Translations under genes and position numbers: made by a program | Notes under the pieces: generated by a model | Told to the model about the DNA's origin: nothing | The model's input: the letters and a program-made list of their open reading frames with translations, nothing else | The model's database searches: none | DNA from: Loripinus fragilis | Lineage: Eukaryota > Mollusca > Bivalvia > Lucinida > Lucinidae | Direction of reading: 5' to 3' | Assembly (NCBI GenBank): GCA_964019695.1 | Contig: OZ026518.1 | Location: forward strand, 75,323,912 to 75,387,911 | Length of the DNA stretch: 64,000 nt | Shown here: positions 22,001-37,000 of the stretch, in pieces | Position numbering within the stretch: the first letter of the stretch is position 1 | How the letters are laid out: every line of letters begins with the position of its first letter

Positions 22001-25000
22001 TTGAGTCAAGCACTCTACCTCTAAAATTGTTCATGTAATTGCATCAGACTTTTTATCAGATTTTGTCCTGCTGATATATGCCTTTATTGTTACCATAATG
22101 ACATTAAGCAAGTATTCACGGCTCAAATCTAATCTCTATATTTGAAACAAAAGACTAAAAATTTATAATAAATGAGCCTTTTGCTAATTACTTATTATTG
22201 GTGGCGAAAGTTAATTGTAAAAAAATTCAAAATAATTCAACTTTTATATTGACACCTTGACTGGCTTCTCTCAGCTTTACAAACCTGCCTTTTTTTCCAG
22301 CTTTACGAACCTGCAAATCTAATGAGTTTGACTGTGGCGATTCTTGTGTACCTCAAATCTGGCGTTGTGACAGGACAATCGACTGTGTTGATGGCAAGGA
22401 TGAGGAAAATTGTGGTAGGTTGATTACTTATTTGAACTAACCATTTACTGAGACTTAGTTTTTGAAGTTTGGAATCACCGGAAATTAATAATCATTCTAG
22501 TTTCAGATGTGCAAAAAAAGCAAAAGTTTACACTTGCCCAGGGACAAGTAAATTGCCATAAGGTACTTGTCCATAGAAAGTTTTACTTGTCCCATATTAA
22601 AGAACAGATTATGCACAAAACCAGAGCGAAGCCATCACTGTGCATATAAACTCCTTTAAAATGGCATGAAACCATACATAAACTTTTAAAACAGTGTAGA
22701 TCCAGATCAGCTGGCTTTTGAATTCTGAAGAAGCAAGTTGATCAGGATCCACACTATTTTCTACATAACATGTGAGTTCATAATAATTACCAAATATGGA
22801 ATATTTTGTAAATTCATTTTATCTTCCCACAGGACAAGTAAAATAGAAATTTCTAAGATGTCCGGAATGAAATTGAATGATTTTGATCAGAATTATTTTA
22901 AGCTTGGTCCCATGGACATACTCTAGTATTGTTTATGCAGTATGTCAGTGTGCTAATTTTTGATTTTGTTGCAGATGTTAGCCTGAATGTCAAGACCTGT
23001 CCATCAACAGACTTCCAGTGTGTAAGTGATGGCCGCTGTATAGACCAGATATGGTATTGCGATGGTGACCAGGACTGTTTAGATGGTAGTGACGAAAGGG
23101 ATTGTAGTAAGTATTCTTTCTTATTTGCCATCCTAACAATTTATGATAATATTCCATATTCTGACAAACACTACATTTTTTTCACAGCATTTATTTAGCA
23201 GTTTGTTTGTTTTTTTTTTAAAAAAAAAAGCTATTTATGATGTGTTAACCAATAATTTTTCTCAACAGCAAGGATGCCAGTGGCCCATTTTCAACTACTT
23301 GCTTGTTAGCTAGCTTACAGGGGGCTGGGCTGAACATCTTTGGAAGTGTATAATGGATCCGAGTAATTTTTTGTGGTGATTGAGGCCAATGCAGGGATTG
23401 AAAAAAAATCATTCAGATTATGGCACAATATCTTGCCTTTTTGATGTAAAAATAAATGACCAGATAAAAAGTTCTATAACATCTTGATGGATAAGTGTTC
23501 AGGTTACTACAGATCGGTCCCAATGCAGTGTTCAAATTATGATTCTCTTTTCATTATAACCATGCCAAACAAATATGTCTGGCTGATCAGAATCCTGCTT
23601 GTAACAGGAGACAGCATGATAACAGTTACAGGCTTAAAGTAAGAGTAGGTAATAAATAATTTTCTTATTTCTCAACCAAACCATATGTTGTGGGTGCTCA
23701 AAAGAACCATCTGAATAATGCGTTTTTTAGCACCCAAAAGATATGTTAAATTAACGAGTAAGAAAAATCAGTTTTTCAATTTTACATGGTTAAATATTTT
23801 TCTCTTAGAACCTAAAGTGTGCAAGGAAGATGAGTTCAACTGCAGTGATTCCTCTATGTGTATCGACAAGAAATGGAAGTGTGATGGTGACTTTGATTGC
23901 GCAGACCACAGTGATGAGAGGGATTGCAAGGGTACCATATTTGATGGTGAAGGGCATCTCTGCTCGGACACCGACTTCACGTGTGCCTCTGGAGACGAGT
24001 GTATTCACAAAACTTGGGCATGTGATGGGGACCAGGATTGTCTGGATGGCAGTGACGAAGGAGACCATTGTAAGTTAGCATAGGTTTAGTTAAAACAAAA
24101 ATTTTGAGAGTAAAATTGTAAATATCTTCTTACCCATCAGTTTTAACATGTTTTGTGTGCTCAAAAGAACCGTCTCATTGAGACGGTTCTTTTGAGTACC
24201 AACAACATATGTTTTGGTTGAGAAATAAGAAAGTTATTTTTTGGTACGCACTCTTTAAAGTCCTGGAACTAAGGATATTTTATCTTGATGGTCAGCACAC
24301 AGGATAGGCTGCAGTCCAAAGCACTCTTAACGATCCCTAAACGCGGATCATAAAACACTAGAAACGGTGTTGCCAATTGGCGTCTGTCTTAGCATTCGAA
24401 AACTCTGTTTCGGACTATTTTTGATCTACGTTGAGTACGTTCTTAAATAGTATTAATGGTTCAGATTGATGCCTACTTTGTGTGGTGAGCTGAACTGCAA
24501 AATAATATTTAGTTCAAGGGGGTGGGGGAGGTGTTTGTAAGCCTTGTATTATTTCAGCATAATTGTCTTAATTCCCATACTGAATTATGTGCAAATCTTA
24601 ACAGATAGGCTTAAATGAAATGTATGTGTGGTTCCTGTTGCCTACCTACCCTAATTTTTTTAACCCTACCCTAAACATTAAAATGGTCTTTGGAGAAAAA
24701 ATACCTAAAATGGGCACTTTTTCAGATTTTATCACTATTTTCTTTGTTAAATGTCATAGCAAAACTTAATAATTTCCCTACCTACCTACCCTAAATTTTT
24801 AAGGCAACAGGAACCACACATATATTTCATTTAGGCCTTAACAATAATTTAAAATTTTGCTTGTCTTCACTGTAGAATTTTTTCCTGGATTTTTGATGGA
24901 ACTCCGTGTTAATTTGAAGAGTCGGTTGATGCATTTCTGAAATTGATATAAAAAAAGATAGATGTATTTAAAACAAGGCTTTTCCCTCTTCATGAGAAAA

Positions 25001-28000
25001 GATTATAAAAATTCTTCAGTCTTAATCTTTCTTGTTAAATCTGTTCTGAGCTTTGGCCTTGCATTAAATTAATTCTGAGTTTCCCTTATTATTTTCAGGT
25101 GAATACACTCCATGCCGTGAAGATCAGTTCACATGTGCTGACCACAACTGTATTCCCCTGGATTTACATTGTAATCATTTCTATGAATGTGCTGACCACT
25201 CTGATGAAGTTAATTGCAGTAAGTAAATTTTCTAAGATAATGGATCCAACATGAACAATCTTTTTCAGCGCAAAATTGTAAATATTTTCTTACCCATAAC
25301 TTTTCACATATGTTTTTGGACTGGGCCGCGTAGTGCAGTCGGTAACGTGTCTTGCAACAGATGCAAGCCTGACTGCAGATTCAGGGGTCGCGCGTTCGAT
25401 CCCGGCCCGGTCCCATACTTTCGTGGAGATTGATTATGAAAATTCTCCCTTCTGCTGAATCATTCAAGAAGGATTGTTGTCAGTTACAAGCGAAAATATG
25501 TGCACAAAGTACTGATTAACTGCTTGTTCAAGCTTGCCCAGGAAAAAAGTGTGATTATGTGAACTGAGCGTCCCGCCATGACCATAGCTGTTGACTTGGG
25601 ACGTAAAGCAACAAAACAAACAAATATGTTTTGGGTGCAACACAAAAGAAACCGGTTCCTTTGAGTACCCACAACATATTATGTTTTGGTTGAGAAATAT
25701 TAAAGAAAAATATTTTTTATTGTTACACACTCTTATCTTGGGGCCTGTCTTTAAAATATTGAGAGACTTGTTAATAATCTATAATGTTTTAAATAGAAAT
25801 TTCCTAAAATTGATTTATTACGAACTTATCTCTATTTACAGCACATAAGACCTGTGAAGAAATTGATGAGTTTGACTGCTATGGTGATGGGTCCTTTTGT
25901 ATACCCCATGATAAAGTGTGTGATGGACACAACGATTGTCAGCACCGAGAGGATGAAGAGACCGCTATGTGTAAACGTAAGTTTCACTTTTAAGATGAAC
26001 TGTTTGTCTTTGAAGGAAAGTCTGCTGTATGATACCTTCATTTGGAATCGGAAAAGTTGCAAATTCTGTGAATATTTTAGAATTTTCAATGGCAAATTTT
26101 GCAGGCTTGTCAGCAGATTTTTGAAAAATGACTTTTATTAAAAAAAAACCTTCAGAATTATCACAGAAATAGGCATACATTCTAGATCAAGACTAATGTG
26201 TCCAAATAATTTGCTTAGATTGTACGCAGTTGACACTAGCAGGGGCAGAGTTAAGAAAGGTTTGGATATACAGCAGATTTTTCCCAAATGTAGCTTAATA
26301 ATACTCTGTATTTCTGCACATACAAGTCACATCAAGAGAAAGTTTTTTCGCAGGTTTAGATAAACAAAATTTCTGGGCATAAAATTGTAAATATTTTCTA
26401 ACCCATCAGTTTTAACATGTTTTGAAAGCTTTTAAGAACCACGGCATTGAGACGGTTCTTTTGAATTGCCACAACATATGTCCTGCTTAAGCTATATGTT
26501 ACACTCCTAAAGGCAGCTTAGGCCTGTACTAGAATCCAAATTGTCATCGGCTAGCTGTCTCTGTAGCTGATCTGACTGATTGATTTTACCTCTAACTGAT
26601 CTCAATCTTTGAGAGCAATTTTCTGTGAAGAGTGACTTGTATGATAACTAACAGTTTGTTTAATAGATATGTACTAAAGTATATATATAGCTATTGTCAT
26701 TTGGGGTTTAATGCCTGCCCAGTATACAGTTTAAGGAGCCTTTTTGGTGAAATGGTATTCTGTACTAAACAACAGATATATTCAAAACTGCAAGACAGTG
26801 ACATCTTTCTGGAACATTAGTGTTTTTTGTTGCTGTCTTATAATTGGCCATATACATGATTGATGTGTTTCATACCTGTAACAAACCACTTGTTTACAAG
26901 CATACACAAATTTAGGTTTGAGTAAAACTGACGAGTATGAGAGGTGTTGCAACTACTTAACATGCTTTTGGTAGAATTTTTTGAAAGTTTAAAAGGCCTA
27001 AATAAAGTTTTGGTCTTTTCTTTTCAACTTATTTTGCAATAATCTACTGCAATCTGATACTGCCATTGTTAGTACTTATGTCAAGTTTTGTTGCAATGCA
27101 TAGTTGAGAAATAACTAAACTCCAGCTGTTAAGTTTTTAGACTTAATTTTTCGCAATAACTTTTTTGTCTTCAATTTTAGCAAAATGTGTTCGCGATGAA
27201 AGTTGTAGAGGAGAATTTCCGCCAACTTCTCCAAAAGGTCTTGTGCTTATGGCGCAAACAGATTTTTGTGTATATAGATGAAGTTTTTGCAATAAATTGA
27301 ATTCGTCCTAAATTTCTAAGTCTTTTAATGACAGGTATAATTCGTATAGGCGTGACAGAAAGGGGTAGTTTCAAAAAATATTCGGAAGCGGTGCATATCC
27401 CGTTCTTCAAAGGCTGTGCTTAACATAAAACTGCCGCTGCCATACTCAGAATTTACCGTGCATATGCAGAATCAACTTAAAGCAGGCTCATTTGTAGGAA
27501 CAAAGGCTGGGTTATCGCATGACGTGCAATTTTTCTCTTATGCACGTGCTATGAAATGAACGGTTTTGAGATGACCCTTCTAGTTTAACGCACAAGCGAA
27601 TCAGGCGCGATTTCTATTATATTTGAATAAGCCACCCATCGCTTTAGTAATTGAATTAGGGCGGTGCAATGTACATTTTTGACTGACATCTTGGACTTAG
27701 TTTATTTGTGCTTTGTTTAAAATATTCAAAGAGTGCATCTAAGCACAGAGGAACCTGCAACATCTAGGATGTTGGAACCATTTGGAGAAGTTGGCGGAGA
27801 TGTTCCTGAATACTTTTCATCGCGAACACATTTTGCTAAAATTGAAGACAAAAAAGTTATTGCGAAAAATTAAGTCTAAAAACTTAACGGCTGGAGTTTA
27901 AATTACAAGTATCTTAAACAATTTGGATGATTGTGATTTTAATGACTTTTTCTGCTGTTCTATTCTGAATTTCATATTCTGACATTCAGAGATGGCCGTG

Positions 28001-31000
28001 TCATGAGAATTTGCTGAAAAAAAAATGCATAATGGTTTGATATTTTTTTTGTTTGTTTTACGCAGCGGAGACAGATATACCTTTTAATGGTAATTGTAAA
28101 ATTGAGTTTTGTAAATTAGTGTACATGTAGTCAGTCTGTATCATTGTTGTTGTAACCAGGCCCCAAGGTTATTTTTTTTCATGCTCGACTCAACTGAACA
28201 GGGAATTTTAACTGCTCCAGAAGTCTAAAATGTTGACAAAGAAAGACATTTCCTGCTTTCAAACTATAATTTACCTGCTGTATTTATCATGCTAATTAAT
28301 AAAAGATAACATGCCAACAATTGTTGGCATTTTAACATTTATGATGAGGATGATAAATTTCATACTTGGTTAAGTTGAGCATGAAAATAAGTTTTACAAC
28401 CTCAGGACCAGTTTTGATTTGTATTGCATGACAAAATGGCTATAATATAGCCATTATCCTTACCTTACCAACTTAATCATATGGGCCTTATCTTGAGATT
28501 TTTATTGCTGACCAATCAAGCAGGATAAGAGGCAAAATTTGGTCTGAGTCTTCATTCACATACTATATATGTGAGCAGCAATGTAATCTCAGGCAAGTCT
28601 GTTCATTTGTGCTGGCTGGCCTGAGCCTTTGTTGCTCAACATTGCATTATTACCAAAATCTTGAGTGCTGGCCCATCTATATGTATATAAATAGCTCAAC
28701 ATCTGTATTTACATTGTGTTGTGTTCTCAAACCCAAACAAAAGTAATTGTTTAGTTCAAGCAGAGATTCGGTCTTGGGCGCGAGAACGTGCAACTTTTCA
28801 TGCTCAACTCAACTAAGCAGTGAGCATGTAATTTATCATTTTGGCATTTTAACATAAATTTATAAGCACTAGATGATAAATGCAAAATCTTCACAAAGTA
28901 GAACCACACACCAAGATTATTAGTCCCAGGGGACAAAAATATTTCATTTGGACTTGTCCTGCAGGACGAGTGACTTACAATTTTCACTCGTCCTGCAAAC
29001 ACATGCACTTGTCCTTTAAAGGCTTATGCAATCAAGAACATAAGGGAGTTATATGTAATATGACTTCCTAGAGAAATTCTTCCCAAAGCACTGGTCCTAC
29101 AAGGCGAGTGCTTTGGGAAAAATTACCAAGCTTTCTAGATTTCACTCGTAATTACAAGCGGATGAGTGGAATTTTTGTCCCCTGAGTCCCCTTCCCTGAA
29201 TCCCATATTAAAACAACATATGTTTTAGTCACTTTGCTGCATGATAGTTGAACAACATGTACAGATAATCAGGGAGAAGGACAGTCTTCTACATGTATTC
29301 AGTGTCTGCATATTTTTCAAGTGTTTAGATATTCATAACGTGTTAAGCTGATAGGAATTTGGCATGCTTCTCTTCAGCTGGGAAAGTACATTTCCTTAAT
29401 TTTTCCTCCAGAATATCTCCTAGATCCAGATAAGGAAATTTTATGAGTGGAAAAGTGTTACATCAATTTAAACATAAGTTTTGGGTGCTCAAAAGAACTG
29501 TCTCATTGAGACGCACGGTTCTTTTTGAGTATCCAAAATATATGTTTTGGGTTAGAAATAAAGACGCACTCTTATCTGGAGGCGAAAACTCTTTGTCATT
29601 TAACCATTGTTATTATATATTGGTGTGCATTTTTATAGCCTCATTTCTTTCCTTCTTCTGTTTGTTTAAAAATTAGATTACACCATTTTAACCAAACAAG
29701 TTCTTGGCACTCTTAAGGATCCCAAAACTGGTTTTATTTTTGGTAGACCTTATTCACAACCGGCAATGTATGTAAGAATACCTTTTAAATTTAATGTTCC
29801 ATATTTTTTTTCCACATACAGCTACATTAAATAATAAATACTTGCAAAGAAAATATTTACTAAATGTTGAGCCCAGTTGATCAGAGTAAATGTATTGTGT
29901 CTTTGCGGAAGACATTTAATCAGCTGCTTAGTACTAGTTCACCAAAGGATGACTGGAAATAGTCCCAGCATGACTGAAAAATTGTTGCCCGAGGGTGTAA
30001 AGCTTAAAAAAGTACTTAAATAAACTATACGTCGGTTGCATTCAAAAAATGGCACATTAATACACAACATTTTGCCAGGGTCTGCACTCTGCACTGTTTT
30101 TCCAAGGCAGAAATGAAGATTTTTTCTTATATTTTGAAAAAAATCTGCAGACTACAAAAAGCATGCATATGCAGCATGCAAAGGGGTTACTTTATATACT
30201 GGTAAATCCAAAATGTAACCATAAGTTGGCAATTAGTGAAGGCCCAGACGAAATGCTGCAAAATATGGTTTTTCATCTCTGTCTTCACTATTTGCTGAGA
30301 GAAAATACAATTAATTAGGAAATTATTACCTGTGCCCCCTCAATATATGCAATGGACTATCAGGGGCGTGCCTGCGTATACGCAAAGTACGCAGCTGCGT
30401 ACTTTAATTTTTGAATGTCCAAAAAATAAAAACGTCTTAAATCGCGAAAATGCAATAAAAAAAACATGCCTCACCCGGGTTAGGTCTTTATATACATGTA
30501 TCAACTGGTGAGTTCCAATCATCCGAAGTTTGCAATAATCCTGAATCAAAGCAATAGGATTTTGACTGCTTTTCACTTTTGCTTTAGAAGCAATTAAGTC
30601 GTTGTTTAGGTTAAGAAAATGCAGGAGAAGCCACCATTTAGTTCATATCTTGGATTTTTTTTTCTAACATAAGGGAGGGGGATATCCCCTCCCATACCCA
30701 CCCCCTGCGTACTTTAGATTTGTCCTCAGACACGCCCTTGACTATTGCAAGTGTATTGTATCAAACCTTAGGGAGAATTCACAACCTGATTACCTGGTGA
30801 CATGTCTCATTTGATATTTCAGATACCAATCCATGTGACGACCACTTCTGTGATAAACACTCCACATGCATACAGGTGTATAACCATACATCTAAAGCTG
30901 TTGCCAAGTGTGAATGTGACCGAGGATTTGAGATGCACTCCGATGGCTATTGTCTGGACATCAATGAATGTGAACAAGATGCAGAGTGCTCCCAGATCTG

Positions 31001-34000
31001 CACCAACACTGAGGGTAGCTACAAGTGTAGCTGTCGTGATGGCTATGTTCTCGAGAGCAATAACTTCTGTAGAGCACAAGGTATAGTAATGTTTCTTGTA
31101 CACTTGTCTTAGGTCCAGATTTATAATATATACAAAAATTTGAGCTTGAAATTTTGATTATTTTAATATTTCATAAATCTAAACCTTTGTTGCAGGTGCT
31201 CAAAAGAACCATTTCAATGAAACGTTTTTTTTTGAGCACCTACAATAAATCAGAAATGTTTGAAGTAAGAAAAACGTTTTCTTACGAACTTTAATTAACC
31301 TAGACAACCAGGTCGCATGAAAATTTTATATCGAGTTACACAGAGGAATGGTTAGAAATTGACATTTTAAATGGTAATCTTCCTATAATGAATTGAAAGT
31401 TACTCTTTTTCCGCTTTTTTTGGGTAGTTGTGATAGGATCCTTCTGGTGGGGACGGAATTCGAAAAATGATTTAACTGATCATATTTGAAGAGTAAAACC
31501 ACAAAATAATGGCAGAAATGCCCTAATCACTTCAGATTTAATTGAGGAGTGATTAAGGGCATTTCTGCAAAATTAGAAACAAAATGTATCTAAAAAAAAG
31601 ATGTGGCGTGTTGCATTAAAATTGATGGTTTAGGCAGATTAAATAACAAATTTGTATATATATTATTTCAGGTGAGCAGCCATGGCTGTACTATGCGAAC
31701 AGACGAGACATCCGAAGATTAAGAGTGGACAGTAGATATATGGAGATCATTATTGAAGACACCCGCAACAGCATTGCTCTCGATGTAGATTATAAGGATT
31801 CTGTCATTTTCTGGACTGATGGAGCCAAAGAACAAATCCACAGGTATTTACTATTTGCTCAATTTTAATTAAGGACAAATTGACTTGTTTGTTGGAGTAC
31901 TGATGATGTACTTTGCCTATTTATGCCGGAGTACTGATGCATGGGTGAAAATTTTCAGGATTTTGAGGCTGTCTTTCCATAGAAAGTCAGCTTCAAAATG
32001 CTGAATTTGGTAGACTAATATAGCTTTTCTGATTAGTTTTCAGATTGTCTAAACACAATCATTTAAGCTTGAAATGATTCATTCCTGTTGGCATCCTGCA
32101 AGTTTTAAAATTTGAATTTCTAAAGTTCAGGATTTTAGAAATTTTGAACTTTCACCCATGCTGATGTACTTGGCCTATTTATGCCGATATTGTTGCATTG
32201 AAAGGGGACACCATTGGATAAACTTTTTTGTATGTTATATGGGCTAATTTGTGTACAAAGCTTTATAATGACTTAACTTACTAATTAACCCTTTAAAGCA
32301 AATGACTTCCCTAAAAGAATCCACCTGCTTCAAGCTAACAAAGTGCATATTTATCAGATTTTAAGAATTTCTCAGATGAGAAAAAAAACTTGCACATTCT
32401 TACAAGGGGTTAAGACATAATGCTATTAGGCCAAAAAAAAAAAAATAGGTGTGTTTACGGTTTGCCGACCGACCCTGTTTTATAACTGCCGACCCTACCA
32501 TTTTTTCTCAGAAAATAAAAAAAACGGGACAGTTTTCCGGTCCTGCTTCAGCGGTCCCGGATTCTAGTACCGGTATTAGAAAATTTTCACTGATTTGATT
32601 CTATTCCATATGTAGTCAAACCTTTTACGGATACCTTCGGTTTTTGTCAATCCAAGATGGCGACGTTCTCGTCGTTTTTCTTTTCAAAAAAATGTGGTCA
32701 CCATGATCAGAAAAGCTTGTTTGAAGCAACAAGTCATCACCAGATGTCTTGAGATATTTAATGACAACCATCCATGCGATGACGTCTTTCTTCTTTGGGC
32801 TTATTTCCCTCTTATGTTGCTTGATGTTGTTAGTATTGGAAAAAAATCGAGTGAAAAAAAAATCGACCTGACCTACCTACCCTATTTCAAATAAAATAAA
32901 AAAAAAAAAAAATAAAAAAGAAAATCGACCGACCTACCCTGTTTGAAATTTTCATCAAATAGTAAACACACATATTTTTTTTTTTTGGCCTTAGACAAAT
33001 TAAAGTAGTGGCTACATGCAATTGAAACCCCCCTAAAGCAGGTAGTTTGGCAAACAGTGAAGACCCTGATAAACTGCAGCATAATGCTGCCTCTCATCTG
33101 GGTCTGCAGTTTGCTAAGATTTTTTTCAACCTTCAAGGAACTTCTACCTGTGACCCCTTAAAGTACAAAATGGGCATTCCTATGCTTATTGCATCAGTAT
33201 GTATGGAAAAATCCATCGGAATTCAAAGGGCTAATGAAACAAGTTTGTTTTTTCAGTGCTAAGCTGAAGGACACAGCAGTATTGGCTGAAGAAAAGACAA
33301 CTGTTGTGAGTAATGGAGTACACTCCCCTGATGGTTTGGCTGTTGATTGGCTCTACAAGCACATTTACTGGACTGACACTGGCCATGATACGATCAGCGT
33401 TGCCAGCTATGATGGCACACAAGTTAGAACTCTCATCTCGTCAGATTTGGATGACCCTAGGGCTATCTCTGTTGATCCTGAATATGGGTAAGTTAGAACT
33501 CACAACATTTTTCTGTTGGTGGACGAAGAAACTTGCAATGGCATATTGCTGAGGCAAAAAAATGTCTTGTGTCTGGTAACCCTAATAACCCTACTTTTTT
33601 GGGCCTACTCTTAATTTCTTTTGGTACATCGGAGTTAATTCCAGAAAAGACATTTATTTTTTTGAGCTGATTGCTGAGGCCCTAATAATCATGCATTATT
33701 CTTATAAGTAATCATGTTACACAGTTCTCTTTGTGTTTTGAATGTGATTTTTCAACATCATTTAAAGCCAGTCCAGTCTCTTAATTCATTGTGATTATGA
33801 AAATTAGTATGTATCCAGATCAGGTGGGTTTACACTGTCTTCAAAAGATTTATCTTTTTGGAAAAAAATGTTGTGTGTTTAGGACAAATGGGTCACGACA
33901 TGAGATTTCCAACAATGTGGTATGTGCGACAAGCAAAGCCTCGGATCAGCATGCGCATATGCACTGTCTGATCAGAGCCTTTGGTAGTCGTTTGAATATT

Positions 34001-37000
34001 CTATGAGTGTTAAGCTACTGACTGAAGATCGTTTGGAATTTCTAAGCTTAAAAGGAGGCTGCACAGGCTCGTCTGAGTCTACACGTGTCAAAATGCCACG
34101 TTGCTAGAAATCACGTGACGCGGCTCAAATATAGTATCAGGATACTGCTTAGCCATGGTTAAATCTGTTTACATAATTGATAAAGTACTCCTGTAATTAT
34201 GTATTTGGACTAGTTCCAAACTGTTGGCAGATTGACCTGTTTGGTTGAAAACCATAACGGTATTAATTCAAAATTGTGACAAGTGCATATTATAAACGAG
34301 AACAGATACATAGGTTTTAAGTAACATGGGTCCAGATAAGGATCCTTTTTGCAACTGTGTTTTAGGTGCTTAAAGGAACCCTTTTGTTGAGACTTCTTTT
34401 AAGTTAGGCCAAATAAAAAAAAAATGTTTAGGGTAACCTGACCCTACCTAAATTTACTGGTGAAACCTAGAGATTTTCAGGTTTTCTGAAAGATTTTTTT
34501 TTGCGTTTGAAAGGCGAACTACCTTTCAAAATGCTTAAAATTATATTTTTTCCAGAAAAAAAAATAAATGAAAAAAAAAGTGTGCATGCTCTACCTAAAA
34601 TTTTCACACCCAGTGATTTTATTTGGGATTTTGGGAGGCTACCTTTTCCTACACATTTGGAAAAATATTTTATTAAAATTGGGAAAATAAGAGCTAAAAT
34701 ACATGAAATTGGGAAAATAAAGGCCATTTTTGGATTGGGAATGACTCCCATATACGGCCTCAAAAATGGCTAAATAAAATCACTGACACCCGTTCAGTGT
34801 TGCCCAAAACACTAATTATTTCTTTTGGCCTTAGTTCATAATTGTATCAAAGTTAAAACTTTATAAAAAGTTCCATTAGTCTTAAAGGGTGAATATTGAA
34901 ATTTTCATAACCCTCGTATTGATCTTATTTTAAGATATGCTCTCTGTTTAATTACAGCTACATGTATTGGACGGACTGGGGACAGAAACCAAAGATTGAG
35001 AGATGTGGAATGGATGGTAAAAACAGAATGAGCATTGTCACACAAGAACATGGGTTAGAGTGGCCAAATGGTCTGACAATTGGTGAGTCTTGATATCTAT
35101 ATGGACATTTCTTTTCTCTTGTTTTTACATTTCAAGAAAACCAAATGCTAATTTGAAGCATGTACCTCAATAAAGAATGAGTACAACACGTTTTCACAGA
35201 TTTATTAATACAGATTTAAATGTCTAGAAAATATCTTAAGTGACTGTCCTTAACAATAAATAACCTATTATTACATAAAATTGTGCCATATTCCATTAAA
35301 AACCTGTGCATTTACCTGTACATAACAAGGAAACTCATTTTAATACAGTTTGGTTATCTATGAACATTTGGATGGGTTGTCAAATTAAATAAGGCAATTG
35401 TGAGAATTTCAGCCTTTCTGGTATTTTTACCCATGCAATACTTTGCAGATTACATCAGTAAGAGAATCTACTGGATTGATGCTAAACTTCACAAGATAGG
35501 AACAACAGCAATGGATGGCTCTGATAGGAAGTTTGTTGTGGTTAACCCGAGCGAGATCAGCAGACCTTTCTCTATCTCTGTGTTTGAAGATTCTCTATAC
35601 TGGACCGACTGGAATACCAACTCGATCAAGTCTGTCAACAAGAAGACTGGAAGAAGCTTACAGACCTTGTCCCTTGGCTCATACTCCGTAATGGACATAA
35701 AAGTCTACCATGAAATGAGACAAGAAAGACGTAAGTCAACAAGTTTTTTACTCTTTTTTACATTGAAAGTTTGATACAATAGTCAAGATTGTATATATTG
35801 ATTCTTGAGGGGTCAGTCTATCTCTGTCCCTGGAGATTTTCATTTTTGAGAATTGAACTGTGAATACAATGTATAAATATATGAGCCGTGACATGTGATT
35901 TCCATTTTGACCAGTGTAGACTCAGACAAGCCTGTGCAGCCTCCTTTTAAGCTAAGAAACTCCAAATGGTGTTCGGTCATTAGCTTAATATTCATAGAAT
36001 ATTTAAGCGACTAGCAAAGGCTCTGATCAGACTGCGTGTATGCGCAGGCTGATCCGAGCCTTTGCTGGTCGCACAAACAACACAGACTGATTAAGCAGTT
36101 TGATCAGGGTCTGAATTGTTTGCCAACTGTAATGCATTTTACAAACCTTATTTAATGGACTTATTTAATATTACAGCTGATAGTATAATTGGTATCAACT
36201 ACAGAGTTGTTTTTTCCCTAAAAAATATTGGCTAAGTTTTACATAAAATGCATCAGAGCTTTAATCTGGAACACTTTGTTTTGCAGACTTTGCTGAGAAT
36301 GCAACTAAACTTTGTCAGGCGAAGCAATGTGAACATCTGTGCCTACCACATGCAAGAGAAGTCCAGAGTCTCCCAACAGTATCATGTGTATGCTCTAATG
36401 GCTTTCAACTTAATGCTGATCAACAAACCTGTACACCAGCTGGTAAGCTTTATTATTTTTACATAAAGTAAAACCCGTCTTAAGCGGCCACTCAAAAAGA
36501 AGACCAAAACTAGTTTTTAAGGCCAATAATCACTTAATGCAGGTCCAAAGTATTGCAGAATGCTCCAAAGGGAACATTCAGCAATAATTTCTACCTTCAT
36601 TAAAGACATAGAAATTTGAGCAAAAATACTGGTACCACTCATTATGACTGTCCCCAGGGGTCATACTGGGCAGATCAAAAGGACAGTCATTATGAGGTGA
36701 TTATGACTTCCCTACAGGGGCAATAAAGTGGTCCCATGAAGGGATTTGGTAATTTATGATAAAATATTGATCATTATCTTAGTGAAAGAAACTGTTCTGT
36801 ATACAGGTAATTCCTCACTTGAGGCCCCTTTAATTTTGTGAGATATTGAAACTGTCCCTTATCAGTTAATCCTTTAATGATCTCTATTTGACAGTGATAT
36901 ATGCCTTTAAGCTACCGTTTGTTAGTAAGATCTTTGTTTTGTCTATTTTTGGGGTGCTGCTTAAGACTGGTTTTACTGTAGGTTAAAAAAACTGTTTTTT

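Noticed and set aside
23805..24078. Alternative proteins in other frames over receptor exon 6
   Set aside because: Shadows of the two class A modules; only the called frame has the cysteine pattern and splices in phase.
24640..24800. Telomere-like CCCTAA array
   Set aside because: The CCTACCCTAA words are few and irregular and belong to the ends of a TIR element.
27177..27410. Transposase in the 785-bp TIR element
   Set aside because: The 77-codon minus frame lies largely in the inverted repeat and shows no DDE-type or DNA-binding motif.
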